The notes under the pieces are model-generated. The model was not told the origin of the DNA and made no database searches. It was given only the letters and a program-made list of their open reading frames with translations. DNA of 64,000 bases from Mercurialis annua (Eukaryota; Streptophyta; Magnoliopsida; Malpighiales; Euphorbiaceae), in the NCBI RefSeq assembly GCF_937616625.2, contig NC_065577.1, positions 40,577,001-40,641,000 on the forward strand, read 5' to 3'. The first letter of the stretch is position 1. Each line of letters opens with the position of its first letter. Below are positions 34,246-46,341 of this stretch, one piece after another. Both the position numbers and the translations under genes were made by a program.

Positions 34246-34849
34246 AATTATATGCTTCTGATGGTTTCGTATTTCAGGTATCAGTATTTAGACATAAAAA
34301 TATGAATGTTCGTATAGTTTGAGAATACACCCGGAGATACTTAATCATCAAAATCTTGTTAGTTCAGCAAGTTCAAGAAGTACATTGAGCTTATATGGTT
34401 CAAACAAAGATCAATTATAGTTAAGTTTATAATGGAAAAAACCTGAAGTAATTTTGTTCAAATTTTTTTAAGAACGCAAATTAAAATAGAGTTTGTGAAA
34501 AATATTTTTATAATCAGGGGCAGAATCATGACATAAACAAGTAAACTGAAGTAACCCACGGAATTGATATATTTGTACTTGTTCATTTAGTGATAATTTT
34601 TTGGTTGGATTTTGATTTTAAGTTTCTATTTTGGTAAACAAAATTTACTTCTTTAAGCTTATGTCGGTTCAGTCATTTTCTTTTCCTTGCGTCTCGTGTA
34701 ATCTCTAATAGATTTGCTTAGTGAATCAAGTAAATCGTCCTAGTTTAATTCGGATTAAATATGTGGTACAATATTACTATAAATAACAAACCCATCACCT
34801 CATAATTTTACTTTCAGAAGAAATATTAATTTTCACCATCCTAATTGCC

Positions 34850-35410
34850 ATGCGATCCTCCGTCTGAACATTTCCTAATTCCTTTTCATGCAACGGAGAA
34901 TCGTTGACTGTCGGAGAGTCGTTGACTGAGAAGAAGACTCTGACAGTTAACTCTGTTGAACAAGAGCCTTCATCCAAGCCAAAACTAAAGTTGCGAATTC
35001 GATATTGCGGTTCAACCAAATCTGATCAGAACTTAATGAAAGAATGCAAGAAATCTCAACTTGACGAGAATAATCTGAACTATTTGAAGCATAAGAGAAT
35101 AGTTTCGAAGAAACTATTTTTTGATGAACTGGAAGAAGCTTATCATCACCATCATCTTATTCATCAACTTGCGGATCATAAGGTGATTAAGAAGAAACAG
35201 ATAACGACGATGAAGGTGCCGAATTTTACTATAACGCTTGCGAAAGATGAGATCTAACAGGATTTCGCAGCTGCCGGAATCAAATTGTCGAGAGTTCATA
35301 AAAGAAAGAGGTCGTTGAAGGTTCAAAAAAGGTTTGATGAGGTTTTTCCTGGTTTGGACTTGTGTAATATTAATTCCACTACTTACACAATTGGTCAAAC
35401 CATGACTTGA
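34850..35410 (+). pseudogene. DUF1639 copy C (nonsense mutations)
   Basis: Same reading frame as copy B, but codon 6 is TGA (ATG CGA TCC TCC GTC TGA). The conserved DEIEQD motif is broken by TAA (GAGATCTAACAG in place of GAGATCGAACAG), near 35255. The ancestral TGA end is kept (35408-35410). An internal stretch (34904-35257) is still open. The upstream region with the TATA-like box is present. Confidence 0.85.
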
Positions 35411-35760
35411 TTAGAGTTTCAATTCTTTAAATTGTTGTAGTTTATTAATCCATTCATTTTAATAATTTGAAATTATATGCTTCTGATGGCTTCGTATTTC
35501 AGGTATCAGTATTTAGACATAAAAATATGAATGTTCGTATTGTTTGAGAATGCACCCGGAGATACTTAATCATCAAAATCTTTTTAGTTCAGCAAGTTCA
35601 AGAAGTACATTGAGCTTATATGGTTCAAGATCTTTGAATAATTTTAGTTAAGTTTAAAATGGAAAAAAAAAGCAATTTTGTTTAGTTTTTTTAAGAACGC
35701 AAATTACAATAGAGTTTGTGAAAAATATCTTTGGAATCAGGGGCAGACCCATGACATAAA

Positions 35761-36811
35761 ATTATTTTGAGAATTCTATATATACTATAATTCACAATTT
35801 GATATCCTTATTTGAAAAACTTACTTAATAGGTTTTCACTTTCAATTTTATTAACAATTAAAGGCTTCTATTCATTCCATTTGATTTCACTTTCAATTTT
35901 GTTCACTTTCAAACGACTAGCTAAATCACTTTCAATTCTATTAACTATTTGATACCTAACTTTTAAACGATTTGATACCTCACTTTAAATTCCGTTAACA
36001 ATTTGGTATAAAACATTAACAGAAGCCTCCAATTATTTATATAATTAGTAGTGAGAGGATATTAAGTAGGACTTTCAAACAATATTGTAGAGACCTATTT
36101 TCCGAATAAGTACAAAATAATAAGGGACTGAAGCATTGGATGGTGAATTCCAAAGAAACTCATCTGGGTGACGAGCTAGCGATCTGCATGTTTGAATTCA
36201 AATTGGCTAGATAAGTGCATAATGAAAAATTTGAAAGATTGAAGCGTAATTAGCCGCGAATAGCCCATAAAAGTCTAAAGGGGTCACAATAAAAGTAATT
36301 ACAATCACTAGGAAGTTTATGGATCAATTTATAGATTCGCAAATGAAATTGATCAACCCACACCCATGTGGTCCTAAAAGTCTTTTTTGATACTTTTATG
36401 CGCTAAAATAGCCGTTTTGCCATTTTTTTCATGGCATGCACTAATTAATACGAAATTAATTAAGTAATTATCTAAAATAGACCTTTAACCTAATCTAAAC
36501 ACTTAATGACACACTTCTAACTTACCTTAGACTCTAAAAAACCTAATTCTAAACTCTAAAACCTATATGGTGCTCTTTTGCCATGTGGCGTTAAATAAGC
36601 AAAATTGTGTAGTTGGATATAATTGAAACGAAATCATGGGTTTTAGGACAAATTGGATAAAATTGAAAGATTTGAACTTTTGTGAAATTTTCATGAAAGG
36701 TTTAATCTTTTTTAATCATTTGTCTCACTCAAATGTTTAAACTTTTAAATAAACATATTGAATGGTAAATACAACTAACATTTATAAAAGTAGTTTAAAA
36801 TGCGCAAAATA
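35761..36811. other. intergenic; half of a foldback family
   Basis: No gene. Tracts of CACTTTCAATT words repeat at about 35835-36000. Around 36590-36730 is one arm of the foldback family also seen at 19870-20165 (AACGAAATCATG, then GACAAATTGGATAAAATTGAAA). Confidence 0.45.
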
Positions 36812-36917
36812 ACCAATGAGCTATAGCTCAAATGGTATAAGCGCTAGGCAGCAAATTGCTAGGTCGTGGGTTCGATTTCTCCCAAAAGCGCTCTCCCTTT
36901 CCAATTATCAAAAAAAG
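36812..36917 (+). mobile_element. tRNA-derived SINE (family 1), plus strand
   Basis: The tRNA-like head has TAGCTCAAATGGTATAAGCG (A box region) and GTGGGTTCGATTTC (B box), then a short body and an A-rich tail. The flanking near-duplicates AAAATGCGCAAAATA (36797-36811) and AAAATGCCGCAAAATA (36918-36933) differ by one base. It is the best-preserved copy of the family at 10954. A more degraded copy follows at 37013-37090. Confidence 0.78.
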
Positions 36918-37522
36918 AAAATGCCGCAAAATATTAAATATATCGGGCCCCATGTAGACATTTTTTTCTTTTAGTGAAATTTTATTGTAATTCAATAAGT
37001 AATTTACTAAAGAGCTACAACTCAGCAAATTATTAAGCTCGTGAGTTCATTTCTTCCATAAATGTTTCTCCTCTCCGATTAATAATAAAAAAAATAAAAA
37101 AAATCATTTAGAGAAACACACCGACATGAAATCCATGCATGTAATTAATATTCTCAAATTTACCCACAATCCAACCCCATTAAAGCTGGAATATATTGTA
37201 GCATGATTTGTTTTTTTTTTTTTTTGGAAAAAATAAAAGCAATAGATTACAAATCAGGTGGTGGAAAAAAGGAAATATATGTATAGTTCTTCACTTGTTT
37301 GCAATTTGACGAGTTGCTACTATTCAAGGATATATTATTTAGCCTCAGGGATAAATTATATTCTCTGTTTTATTTTATTTTATTTTTTATAAAATTTTCA
37401 GTGTTGTTTGGAATTGAATGTCGAACCTGCGGATATTCACATAAATCTCAATTAAAGATTCTAGAATATATTTAAAAACTATTATGGATTTTATGCCGTT
37501 TTATTGTTGCTCATTAAAGAAG

Positions 37523-37717
37523 GAGAAATTCTTAATTAGACTCAGTTCATCGCGTATCACATTATAACACGTCATTAAAATAATGGCACTATCGTAATAT
37601 TACTATTTAAAAGTGTAAAAATAATAATAAAATAGTGCCACTATTTTAATGACGTGTCATAATATGCTAGGCTAATTCACGGATGATGTGATAGATAAGT
37701 CTACCTAAAAATCTCTC
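37523..37717. mobile_element. foldback MITE, family GAGAAATT, copy 1
   Basis: Inverted ends GAGAAATTCTTAATTAGACT and, inverted from the right, GAGAGATTTTTAGGTAGACT. Flanks TTAAAGAAG (37514-37522) and TTAAAGAAA (37718-37726) form a 9-bp duplication with one mismatch. The inner arms around AATGACGTGT also pair. A Mutator-type assignment follows from the duplication length. Confidence 0.8.
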
Positions 37718-37764
37718 TTAAAGAAATCAGATTAATAAACTGAAACCAAATGACTCAATATAAC

Positions 37765-37979
37765 GAGAAATTTTTAGGTAGACCGAGTCTATCACGTCAT
37801 CCGTAATCATGTTATAACACCTCATTAAAAAGATGGTAAAATTGTAATAAATATATAATAAATGTGTTTATATTTGAATGATAATATTACGATTTTGCCA
37901 TCATTTTAATAAGTTGTTATAATGTGATTGGTTTAGTTTACAAATGATGTGATAGATTCGGTCTATCTAAAAATCTCTC
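37765..37979. mobile_element. foldback MITE, family GAGAAATT, copy 2
   Basis: Inverted ends GAGAAATTTTTAGGTAGAC and, inverted from the right, GAGATTTTTAGATAGAC preceded by GA. It has a perfect 9-bp duplication CAATATAAC (37756-37764 and 37980-37988). It is the same family as the element that ends 47 bp upstream. Confidence 0.87.
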
Positions 37980-38535
37980 CAATATAACAAATTGTTTGCA
38001 AAGTTTTCAAACATTCTAGATTTTATTATCTGGTGGTGGAATCATCAATTTTTTCTGTTTTGTTCTAATTTTTACTACAATTTTCAAAGAACATTTAATT
38101 CCCATCTAATTCTCAATTCGCTATAAATTTACATCTATTTTTTCAAAAAAAAATCCCGATTTTTAAAAAAGTTACCTCTAATTTTAAAAAATCGGCCCCT
38201 TAAGGATAGCCTAACCTAAGAGTAGTTACGCCCTGGTTATTATCCAATTTTCATATAATCCTCTTTATTCGTCTCTTATTTACATTATTTTTGGTTATAT
38301 TCTATGAGTAAATTATTTAATTAGATTGGATTTTCATGCAATATATTCATATCGAATTTTCTATTGATGTGAAATGATCCCATATTATAAATAAAAAATG
38401 TAATAATATATAGAAAATACTCTGGGTTTTTTTTATATATAAATTAAAAAGTAAGAAAATCTTATGGTTCTGGACACAAAAAAATTATTAAAATAATCGA
38501 TACAAATTAAATTATAATACACAATATTTTTTAGT

Positions 38536-39707
38536 GATAATTTTCCGAAATACATGTTTTGATAACTTATTTACATTTTTACCTGTCAAGTTTTGACTTT
38601 TCTTTTCTGACTTTCTCTATTTACGAAAAATACCTTTTTTTAAAAAAAATCACAAATACCTTTATCGTTTTCTAATTTCGGTTTTTGATTTTTTTTCGAT
38701 TCGATCGACCGAACCGACCGATTGCACAGCTCTATTTTTCAATTTTTAATAATTTATTCTTTTTTTTATAGATTTGTTTCCTGGATTTTTCTTATTTTTT
38801 TATAGTGTAACAATAGTGTATACAAAGTGTTTTTATGGTGTGTTTATAGTGTAAGATTAGTGTATATATAGTGTATTTATAGTGTATTTCTGGCATTTTG
38901 TAGTGCTTTATGGTCTATACCATGAAAACACTGCAAATACATCATAGATATACTAAAAACGGCAGAAATACACCCAAAATACATAGATGTCTCGAAAAAC
39001 ACCAGAAATACACTATAAATACAACAAAAATACACTAAAACGTAAATATATGATAAACTTACTACAAATGCACCATAAATCAAATTGTTCTTTACAAAAT
39101 CAGTAGCAATAAGCAAATCTATGAATTAGAGAAAGATAAAATAAATAATTATATGAATAATAGAACAATTTTATAAACAAAAAATTATTTTACAATATTT
39201 TTATTTATAAAAAGTTTAAATCATTATAAAAAATTTAAAAAATTACACAAATCTAAAAACGAGTCAAGAAATCCATATCGTGAACGGAAGAGAATGAACT
39301 AGCGCGAATGGAGAAGACGAACGGAAAAACGACCGGAAACGACGAGAAATCTATCGGAAGTAGATGAACGGAAGCGCGAACGGAAAAGTGAACGGAAAAG
39401 ATGAACGGAAAAATACCCGGAGGAGACAAACTGGAAATCAAACCAAAAAAAAAATAGAGAGAATTTTAAGAGAGAAGAGAGAGAAAAAAGAGATAGAAAA
39501 GAATGGATATGTAAAAGTTTAACCTAAAATGAGACAAGAATGGATATGTAAAAGTTTAACCTAAAATGAGACAAGACTTTTATATATAGTGGGTAATTTT
39601 ATAAATAAATTAGAAAAATAGGTAGTGTAGGAAATAAGGAGAAAATGGGTCAAAATGCTGTAAATATTTTGCCAAAAATAAATGTTTGAAAAATAATCCC
39701 TAGTTTT
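38536..39707. mobile_element. candidate 1.2-kb non-autonomous element with internal repeat arrays
   Basis: The ends look inverted: left GATAATTTTCCGAAATACAT, right inverting to GATTATTTTTCAAACATTTA, with further matching words (GTCAAAA, GTAAATA) inside. The interior has many TAGTGTA/TACACTA words in both orientations (38800-39060), a purine-rich block with at least six GAACGGAA words (39280-39430) and a 37-bp tandem duplication (39501-39574). The target duplication is not clear, so boundaries are provisional. Confidence 0.45.
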
Positions 39708-39738
39708 TATAATTTCAACGTAAATTTTAGTTTTTATA

Positions 39739-39990
39739 CTCCCTCTGTCCCATTCTAATTGAGAAAATTTCAATTGCACATTATTTAAGAAATTTTAGTA
39801 ACATTACTTTTATATCCTTATATTACATTAAATGCATCACAACTTTTCAAAAATATGCTTTCTAAACGCATTAATTGAAGAGGGTATAAAGAGAAAAGTG
39901 GTGTGAAAAGTACTTTATAAATAGAAAGTGTCAATTAAAATGGGACACCCAAAAAGAAAATAGTGTTCAATTAGAATGGGACGGAGGGAG
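39739..39990. mobile_element. Stowaway MITE (Tc1/mariner type)
   Basis: 24-bp terminal inverted repeats with one mismatch, beginning CTCCCTCTGTCCCATTC on the left and CTCCCTCCGTCCCATTC on the inverted right, each next to a TA dinucleotide (39737-39738 and 39991-39992). This is the classical Stowaway signature of plants. Confidence 0.95.
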
Positions 39991-40009
39991 TAATATTTAT
40001 GTTCTTAAT

Positions 40010-40613
40010 TAATAGTTAAATCATTGGTTGAGAATCTAATTAACAGAAAGGTGGCGCATGTTCCGGCTGTTGCGATGAGAGCAGTGGGTCTTTTAGAGGA
40101 GGATGGCAAAGTGAGATGGACTCCCCCTAAAATGGGTGTCCTCAAAGCTAATGTGGATGCTGCAAATTTCTCAAATGGAGCCGGTACAGGAGTTGGTATT
40201 ATTGTTAGGGATTGGGAAGGTAAGGTGGTGCAAGCTCGGCAAGTTCGGTTTCCGGGTTGTGTTAACCCAAGATCAGCGGAAGCTATGGGGATTAGAGAGG
40301 TCTTGAGCTGGTTAAAAGGTACTCCGAATCTAATCATTGAGTCGGATGCGTTGGAGGTGATTTTAGAGATTCGTAACTCAAATCTCATTGAAGTGGATAC
40401 CTTAGTTGATGATTGTATTCATTTGGCGAAACAGTTTAATAATGTTATTTTTGTCTTCGTGAGTCGATCTGCGAATCAGGCAGCGCATAGTTTAGCGCAG
40501 AATGCCCGTTACATTTCAGGTCATCAGGAGTGGTATTGTCACTTTCCTGAATTTTTCACATGTATAACTGTTTTGGAGTTTTAATAAAGTCTATCTTTTT
40601 CCTCAAAAAAAAT
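40010..40613 (+). mobile_element. 5'-truncated LINE: RNase H domain and poly(A) tail
   Basis: An open frame (40024-40584) encodes the C-terminal RNase H domain of plant L1-type LINEs: WTPPKMGVLKANVDAA with the first catalytic Asp, the Glu in SAEAMGIREVL, IIESDALEV, and ANQAAHSLAQNA. It is followed by AATAAAGTC and an A run ending at about 40612. No reverse transcriptase or endonuclease part is present, so it is a dead 3' fragment. It starts about 20-30 bp after the Stowaway element. No target duplication was clear. Confidence 0.82.
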
Positions 40614-42002
40614 ATATTTTATATCAGCTTTGATTACTAGATTTCCAACAAGTGATTTAAATGAGAAACATATTTATAAAAATTAAGAAAATCTCATAAT
40701 TCATGATCTCAAAAAGAGACCAAGTTGATACATTGAACAAATTTCTATTCTTCAACACCAAACAAAAACAAAATTGTGCAAAGCAACAGTTGACATTTAT
40801 GTATTCTAGTAGCTTTACATTTCTAAAGAATATATATATTCTTAGAATATGACCAAATGGTAACAAAATTTTCTGCATTGACTAATGACCTCATGCAATC
40901 TAGAAATTTTATATCTTCTACTATGTTCTAGAAACTAGATGGATCTAATAATTATTTAAATTTTATTTTATTTTTTTCCTTCCTTCTGACTGTGTTCTTT
41001 TATGAATGTATGTCGGCGTAATGTATTATTTAACCCTTATATTATTTTACTTTAATTAGATTTTTATTTATTTACCGATTTAACTCCTCAAAAAATCCGT
41101 AAATGACTGTTTGCTGGCATGGAATTATACATTAAAATTTATTCCCCAAAATATATCATTAATCTAAACTATTTATTTCATTTTTTTCTATTGAACATCA
41201 CAATTTTTATTTTTTATCTATTTAACTTGTCAAATAATTTATTAATTTTTAAAAATATAAATATGCCCCTCATATTTATACTAAAGAGCAATATATTTTT
41301 ATATAGTATTTGACTTGAAAATTCATTTGACATCATCAAAATAAAGTAAATATATCTCTTTTAATACATATCGCCAAAAAAAACTTACTTCGCTTATCAT
41401 TGTTAAAATATAAAAAATATATTTTTACATGCACAAGAAATAATATCATGAAACTATTTGATTAATTTTAAATAATTTTTATTTATTGATTTCTATCATC
41501 GTCAACAAATACAAAAATATTATCAAATTTGAAATAAATTTTCTTTTAAAATATCATGTCAACATGTTTAAGTTTATTTCCCATGTTTATAAGAATTCGC
41601 GCTAGATTTAATATGGCTAAACTATAAATAATCGTATTTTGAGAGATTAAATGCGGAAAAATAAAATAAAATTTTAGACGTGTAATAAACAAAAAATAAT
41701 TTAGGAACGTTATAGGCTAAAATGATATAGTTTAAAGGTCAAATTATGCATTATTAGTTATCCTTCGTGTGTTTCAAACCATTTGAATATACGAGTTTAT
41801 CCACAATACTGGACAGACTGAGGTCAGATCGGCAAAAAAATAAAAATTGAAAGTCAAATTGACGAAAAATAGAAATTTAAACATAGGATAAAAAAAATAT
41901 AATAGCACGGTGCTATAAAATAGAATAATATAGCTAAGGGATTAAATAACACATTAAAACAATACTTTTCTTTCTCTTGATTTTCGGTTGTCATTGTTTA
42001 TA
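40614..42002. other. intergenic, no gene seen
   Basis: Very AT-rich with many stops in all frames. Nothing beyond low-complexity sequence could be supported. Confidence 0.5.
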
Positions 42003-42450
42003 GGCCTAATCACTTAAAAGTCCTCCACCTTTAAACTTTTTTTCAATTGCATCCCGACATTGGAAAATTCTCTCAAAACCCGCCCACCTTTGCATTCCAT
42101 TCTAATTACACCCTGACATAGGAAAATTCTCTCAAAATCTCCCATCTTTAGATTTGTTTTTCAATTGTACTCTAAAATTGAAATTTTTTATAGTTTTGAT
42201 TTTAAAAAGTTATTGGATATAATTTTAGGAAGAATGATTTTTATACTATTAATAATATTAGTGCTTAATTAGAATATAGATTAAAAATGAAAGATTATTT
42301 TAAATTTCTTTTATGTAAAAATAGTTCAATTTAATATTTTGGAGTTCAATTGAAAAAGAATCTAAAGGTGGAGGGTTCTGAGAGGATTTTTCTACGTCAA
42401 GATACAATTGAAAAAAATTAAAAAATGGAGAGTTTTTGAGTGATTAAGCC
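42003..42450. mobile_element. Mutator-type foldback MITE, 9-bp TSD
   Basis: Ends GGCCTAATCACTTAAAAG (left) and GGCTTAATCACTCAAAAA (inverted right), flanked by a perfect 9-bp duplication TTGTTTATA (41994-42002 and 42451-42459). Inner arms with CTCTCAAAA/TCTGAGAGG also pair. A half element of the same kind lies in intron 4 of subtilase 1 near 4174. Confidence 0.88.
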
Positions 42451-42459
42451 TTGTTTATA

Positions 42460-44700
42460 TAAATTTTCTAACTTTTTTTTTCAGATTATGTATCCTCATA
42501 ATAATATTAGCTGCACATTAAACTATTATAGAATAATAGATGAATAAAACGATGTAAAACTTTCTCCCAAATTCGTAGTTCACACTCTTTTAACTTGTCA
42601 TGTGAAAACTAGTACTTCTTTTTATCTCTTCAATTTCGTCATTAGGAAGAAAATACAAATTTTTAACATTACAAGACACAATTTTTAGTTGTGATCTTAT
42701 GACGGAAGATATAGGAGAGGCTCTCCTCAAGTTTAAAATCTCTTTCAAGTCCATTTAGATGAATAACACATAAACAAATTGATAAAGAAATTATTATATT
42801 AAATTAAAATATATTTATGTGTCATTCATTTAAGTGGATTTGAGAAAAATGAAGGGAATTCTGGATTTGAGAGGAGTCATTTTCGGAGAGTATATAGCCT
42901 AATAACTTAAAATATCCTATTCTTTTTATAAAAATAACCATTTTTGGTCCAGTTTATAAAAAAATATAATTTTTAATCTATTTTATATGAATAAATTACA
43001 ATTTTAGTTAATTATTCTATTTTTCTGCAAAGAAAAAATGAAATACTCTTAACTTTTATTTATCATCAAACTTTATAATTAATATATATATATATATATA
43101 TCAGTTGTATTGATAAATTTCTCTCAATCAAATAAAGTTGAATTTTGTTATAAATACAAAAGTAATAAAACTTTTTTCTACGTAAATATGTCTAGTTGTA
43201 TTATATCATAAATAAAAAAAAATCTAGAAATTAAATGTTTTTACTCATTAGGCCAAATACACATTGCAGGCTTTGCAGCCTGTCTTAAGAAAAGAATAAA
43301 CAAAAAATAATTGAGCAAAGGGTCTTTCTTGGTGTTCAAAAAATACAGTTGAGTTAAATAATTATCTTTCAACAATTTTAATTAATAAGTATATTATCTT
43401 TTTAGGTCAATGGAAAAAGAAATTCTAATGTTAAGTCAACTATTGAATTATTCTGATCCGTAAACTTATTTATATTTTATAATTTTATTTTTAGTTGATC
43501 TAAAAATAAAAAGCAATGCCATTCGATAATAAAATGGTTAAGAATGTGGGTTTTTTTGATACCGAATCAGAAATTTAAAAATCAGATCTACCCATTAATC
43601 AAAAATAATTTTATGAGCTACATGAAGATTTTTATTTTAAAAAAAATTGATAATTATATAAGTACAATCATATAGAGCTGAAAGAAAAGACAAAATAAAT
43701 TCTAGTATCTTGTAAAAAAAGCTTTCTAAATACATCATTTCCGCTATATGAAAATTTTGGATTGAAAATTTTATAATAGTGACACCCTTGATAATACAGA
43801 TAAAAACTAAATTAGTATTAATATTTTGTTGTCTTCTCAAAATTTCTCTTGTTTCTCTCGTTTTGCATAACTTTCAAATGCTAAAAAACTTTATTGTTCT
43901 CCAAAGATTCCTTATGCTTGATCTTGCTAGGCTAAGCATTGATAATAAAACTACGTCTGCCGGAAAAATCCATTCCAAAATACTCTCCTACTCCGAAAAA
44001 ATTTGTTCTAAAACCGTCAAACCATTCTATAAAAAATACTCTCATATTAACTACTCGAACTGAAAAAAAAAGAGCAATTTTACTGCTCAACAGATATTAA
44101 TCTTTTTCAATAAAAAAAACTTTTAGATTTTATTCGATCTTTTAAGAGAAGCCAGATAAAGAACTAAAGTTTGGAAGGAATTTTCTGCTTCCATAAACTA
44201 ATTATATTTTTAGTTATTATTCAAACATAATAATATTTTTATGAATTGGGGAAGGCAAAACAGAATTTAAGAATAAAAAGTAAACGAATGCTAAGGATTT
44301 GGACAAATGTTATTTAAAAAACTAGACCCAAGAAAGCAAGCACTTATGTAACATTTTAGTAGTTGATATATTATATAATTTAGATACATTTATCCTAAGT
44401 TATCCAAATCGAACCTTAAGGAATGATAATATTCCACAAAATTCTCATTTTCGTAATTACTATATACATTTTGTTGCAAAGTATTTTAACAAACTTATTT
44501 TAATTTCTTTTAATTTTCAATTTCAACTATAGCTATTATTTAAATTAAAGTAGACAATGTTCAACTATATTCTTTACATTGTCTTATTTTTAAAAAATAA
44601 AAATACAAAATGGACAATATAAAATGTATATTTAAACTTTTTTTTCTCCAATTGAAATAGAAAATTAAAAAAATAGGTTAAATTAAAGATCTTAAATAAT
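42460..44700. other. intergenic, no gene seen
   Basis: AT-rich. It contains a (TA)n microsatellite at 43082-43101. No coding region could be supported. Confidence 0.5.
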
Positions 44701-44707
44701 TTAGCCA

Positions 44708-45358
44708 CCCTTTTCTATTCAATCGGATGCTAAGGTTGTGGTAGATCTCTTCAACTCACCGTTGTTGCCATGTAACGAGGTTAGTCTTATAGTTAATGAT
44801 TGCAAGATTTTGATGGCAGATGCTTGTTGTGAAGGGATTAGTTTTGTTAGAAGAACAAATAATGTGCCAGCACATAATCTTGCTAGAATGGCTTTGAGAA
44901 ATTCTGATAAGAATCAGATCTGGCTGGAGTCTGTTCCACCAGAAATTATCAACTCTGTAATGGCTGTTTTTCCAGCCTTAGAGCATCTCCACTCTAGTGC
45001 CAAAATACCTCACAATGCTATAATTTAGCATTTAGTATAAAAAACACATCTCCATTGCACTTCTATTTCATGTGCTAAATTTAGCATATGCTAAACTTTG
45101 TGCCAAATTTGTTAGAAAGTTTAGCATATGCTAAATTTTATTATATTTAAATTATTTACAGATTTGCCATCAATAATGATAATCACTTATAAAACTATAA
45201 ATTTAGCATTTATTTTAGCATTTTGCAATGGAGTAAATTTCAATAATATGTGTTATATGTAGCATTTTATCTTATTTTGTGTTAAAAATAGCATAAAAAT
45301 ACAATATGCAATGGAGATGCTCTTAGTTTAATGAAAGTTATTATTAAAAAAAAAAAAA
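44708..45358 (+). mobile_element. second 5'-truncated LINE, interrupted by a MITE
   Basis: Starting around 44720 the frame reads QSDAKVVVDLF...ISFVRRTNNVPAHNLARMA, the end of the plant LINE RNase H domain. The 3' tail after the inserted MITE is AGTTTAATGAAAGTTATTATT plus an A run. The target duplication TTAGCCA flanks the whole unit (44701-44707 and 45359-45365). Only the last part of the LINE is present. Confidence 0.8.
44981..45322. mobile_element. PIF/Harbinger (Tourist-like) MITE nested in the LINE
   Basis: Terminal inverted repeats GAGCATCTCCA at both ends and a TTA target duplication (44978-44980 and 45323-45325). The 342-bp interior is full of TTTAGCATATGCTAAA-type palindromes. It interrupts the LINE 3' end just after its coding remnant, so it inserted later. 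Confidence 0.9.
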
Positions 45359-45365
45359 TTAGCCA

Positions 45366-46341
45366 TCTCTTTTTTTTTAGTTTCTTTATCAAAAAATTTA
45401 ATTTAGTGACAACATAGATCGCAGGTGAACTATTTCCTCAATCAATTTAATTTTTTATTATTTTGATTTAATAAACACATACTCGAAATTTATTTATTTT
45501 TTTCTTTATAAATTTATAATCTTTCTTCATGAATATTACTTTTTCGTTGGTCATGAAATCTTTTGTGCTTTTTTATCATTTTTGGGAGGTGGAGATTTTA
45601 ACAACTAATGAGAAATTTTAATCAATGCTCTTGCAATCAAATTTATTCAAAAACAAAATAGTCAATTATTAATTGAGTAGACAGATTGTCGTTCTATACA
45701 TTCAAACAATTTGTTAATGTGATTAAGAGATATAAATATTTTTTTATTATTATTTAATCAAAATTTTAATCTATACTTCTTGAATGTATTTGTTATATGA
45801 ATTTTTTTATTAATTCTATTTCTTTATTAATAAAATATTTATTATTATTTTAAAAATAATTCCAACCAAAAAGGCTTATTTATTCAAAAGCATTTAACCT
45901 TTTAAAAACATCAATTTTGACATAATTTTGATAAATACATTTCAATTGTAGCCTATATTAAATAAATCATTTTTTCTTAATTTTTTATCTATGATAAAAT
46001 TGAATTATTATTTTAATTAAAAAAATACTTATCAAAAGTAGTATACAATCAATAAAATATAATCTATATAAAATCGTGTGGATATCATATTAAAGCAAAG
46101 TGGTCGCTATCTTAACAACGACACCATTTATGTGGCAATCCCTCTATGCCCTTTGCTGCTTTTGGCAAAAGGATATCGCTTGTCACTTCCAAATATATAG
46201 ATAGATATGCACTAAAGATGATGATCAATTTTACATATAATCTAGTAATTGAGGATTTTAAAAGTTTTGTTTCTAGGAAATATCGAGACACAAGACCATG
46301 TTTTTGTACGCTGCACTTTATATTTTATGACATCTTTCAAT
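45366..46341. other. intergenic, no gene seen
   Basis: AT-rich sequence without a supportable gene. Confidence 0.5.

Larger units (their letters stand above)
31793..35760 (+). repeat. tandem array of about 1.22-kb units (3 full plus a partial), each with a DUF1639 gene
   Basis: The landmark CAGGTATYAGTATTTAGAC occurs at 31830, 33051, 34275 and 35500, giving periods of 1221, 1224 and 1225 bp. Each full unit holds an about 570-bp upstream region with a TATA-like CTATAAATAA, then a DUF1639 reading frame. The fourth unit stops at about 35760, before its promoter. Units differ by scattered substitutions and single-base indels. Confidence 0.92.

Noticed and set aside
36812..36885. tRNA-like sequence as a functional tRNA gene
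   Set aside because: A and B boxes are present but the acceptor and anticodon stems do not pair. The unit has a body, an A-rich tail and flanking duplications, so it is a SINE.
40024..40584. 186-codon frame as a host RNase H gene
   Set aside because: The domain type, the missing N-terminal part and the following A-rich tail show a 5'-truncated LINE.
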